A stretch of DNA of 33,442 bases from Verrucomicrobiaceae bacterium (GTDB lineage: Bacteria; Verrucomicrobiota; Verrucomicrobiia; Chthoniobacterales; Terrimicrobiaceae). Below are positions 33,381 to 33,442 of the stretch, one piece after another. Positions within the stretch are counted from its first letter, which is position 1; each line of letters opens with the position of its first letter. The DNA lies in assembly GCA_007280915.1 (NCBI GenBank), contig QYQL01000150.1, positions 1 to 33,442 of the forward strand, read 5' to 3'. Made by a program: the position numbers and the translations under genes. The notes beneath the pieces were generated by a model that worked only from the letters and a program-made list of their open reading frames with translations, searched no databases and was not told the DNA's origin.

Positions 33381-33442
33381 TCAGTCCGCAATCCTGCGCA
33401 GCGTGAGCGCGCTCTGGTCGCTGCTTGAGAAGGGGACGGAGG
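33381..33442 (-). CDS. C-terminal end of a probable minus-strand gene
   Basis: Reading leftwards from the window edge, one frame gives ...SVPFSSSDQSALTLRRIAD and a TGA stop at 33383-33381. Only 19 codons are inside the window, so no family can be assigned. The reading is supported by its position (converging on the amidotransferase with the repeat between them) rather than by sequence. Confidence 0.35.
   Translation of the reverse strand, partial: SVPFSSSDQSALTLRRIAD

Overview
The window (33,442 bp) reads as ordinary chromosome of a GC-rich Gram-negative bacterium. The best guess is a member of the Verrucomicrobiota, perhaps near the Spartobacteria/Chthoniobacter group. This is inference, from the overall look of the proteins, the two-sided palindromic intergenic repeats and the combined cytochrome oxidase/bc operon; no rRNA or other lineage marker is present. 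No phage, insertion sequence, CRISPR array or tRNA was found.

Layout. 140-1615 is a B12-binding-type radical SAM protein, converging on a three-gene minus-strand operon (sua5 > murJ > SMP-30-type beta-propeller, 5107-1639) joined by 4-nt start/stop overlaps. Divergent from sua5 run a cold-shock protein, shikimate kinase, an alpha/beta hydrolase and a DUF2062 membrane protein (5318-7633). 7776-10205 (minus) holds two unrecognised exported proteins. A 449-bp gene-free stretch follows, then an HdeD-like membrane protein (minus). 11425-16228 (plus) carries an EF-hand lipoprotein and an RND efflux adaptor/permease pair without an outer-membrane channel gene. 16382-17578 (minus) is an exported parallel beta-helix protein.

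The centrepiece is 17949-25351 (plus): cytochrome c oxidase subunits II (with fused cytochrome c), I and III, a subunit-IV-position membrane protein, a dihaem cytochrome c lipoprotein, a Rieske protein, a one-piece cytochrome b with fused cytochrome c, and a thioredoxin-fold protein lacking its CxxC. Almost every junction up to the cytochrome b is an ATGA overlap. Together these encode a complete quinol-to-oxygen electron path with cytochrome c domains tethered to both complexes, which suggests a bc-oxidase supercomplex. The Rieske cluster environment and an altered Qo-site motif (PDWM) hint at a low-potential, menaquinol-type enzyme.

25431-27082 (minus) is an Lrp/AsnC regulator coupled to a class I aminotransferase. 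27232-28386 (plus) is a glycosyltransferase-like protein. 28595-31275 (minus) is the conserved yceD-rpmF-plsX-fabH block linking ribosomal protein L32 with fatty-acid/phospholipid synthesis; a strong hairpin plus U-tract, with a competing hairpin, separates rpmF from plsX. The window ends with a divergent aldo/keto reductase and glutamine-amidotransferase-like gene and the last codons of a probable minus-strand gene.

Two composite palindromes (28449-28530 and 33278-33338) share one architecture: two 21-nt hairpins flanking inverted CTACC/GGTAG boxes. A different two-hairpin element lies at 7692-7744. All three sit between converging genes (the last pair inferred from a partial gene) and look like REP/REPIN-type dispersed elements.
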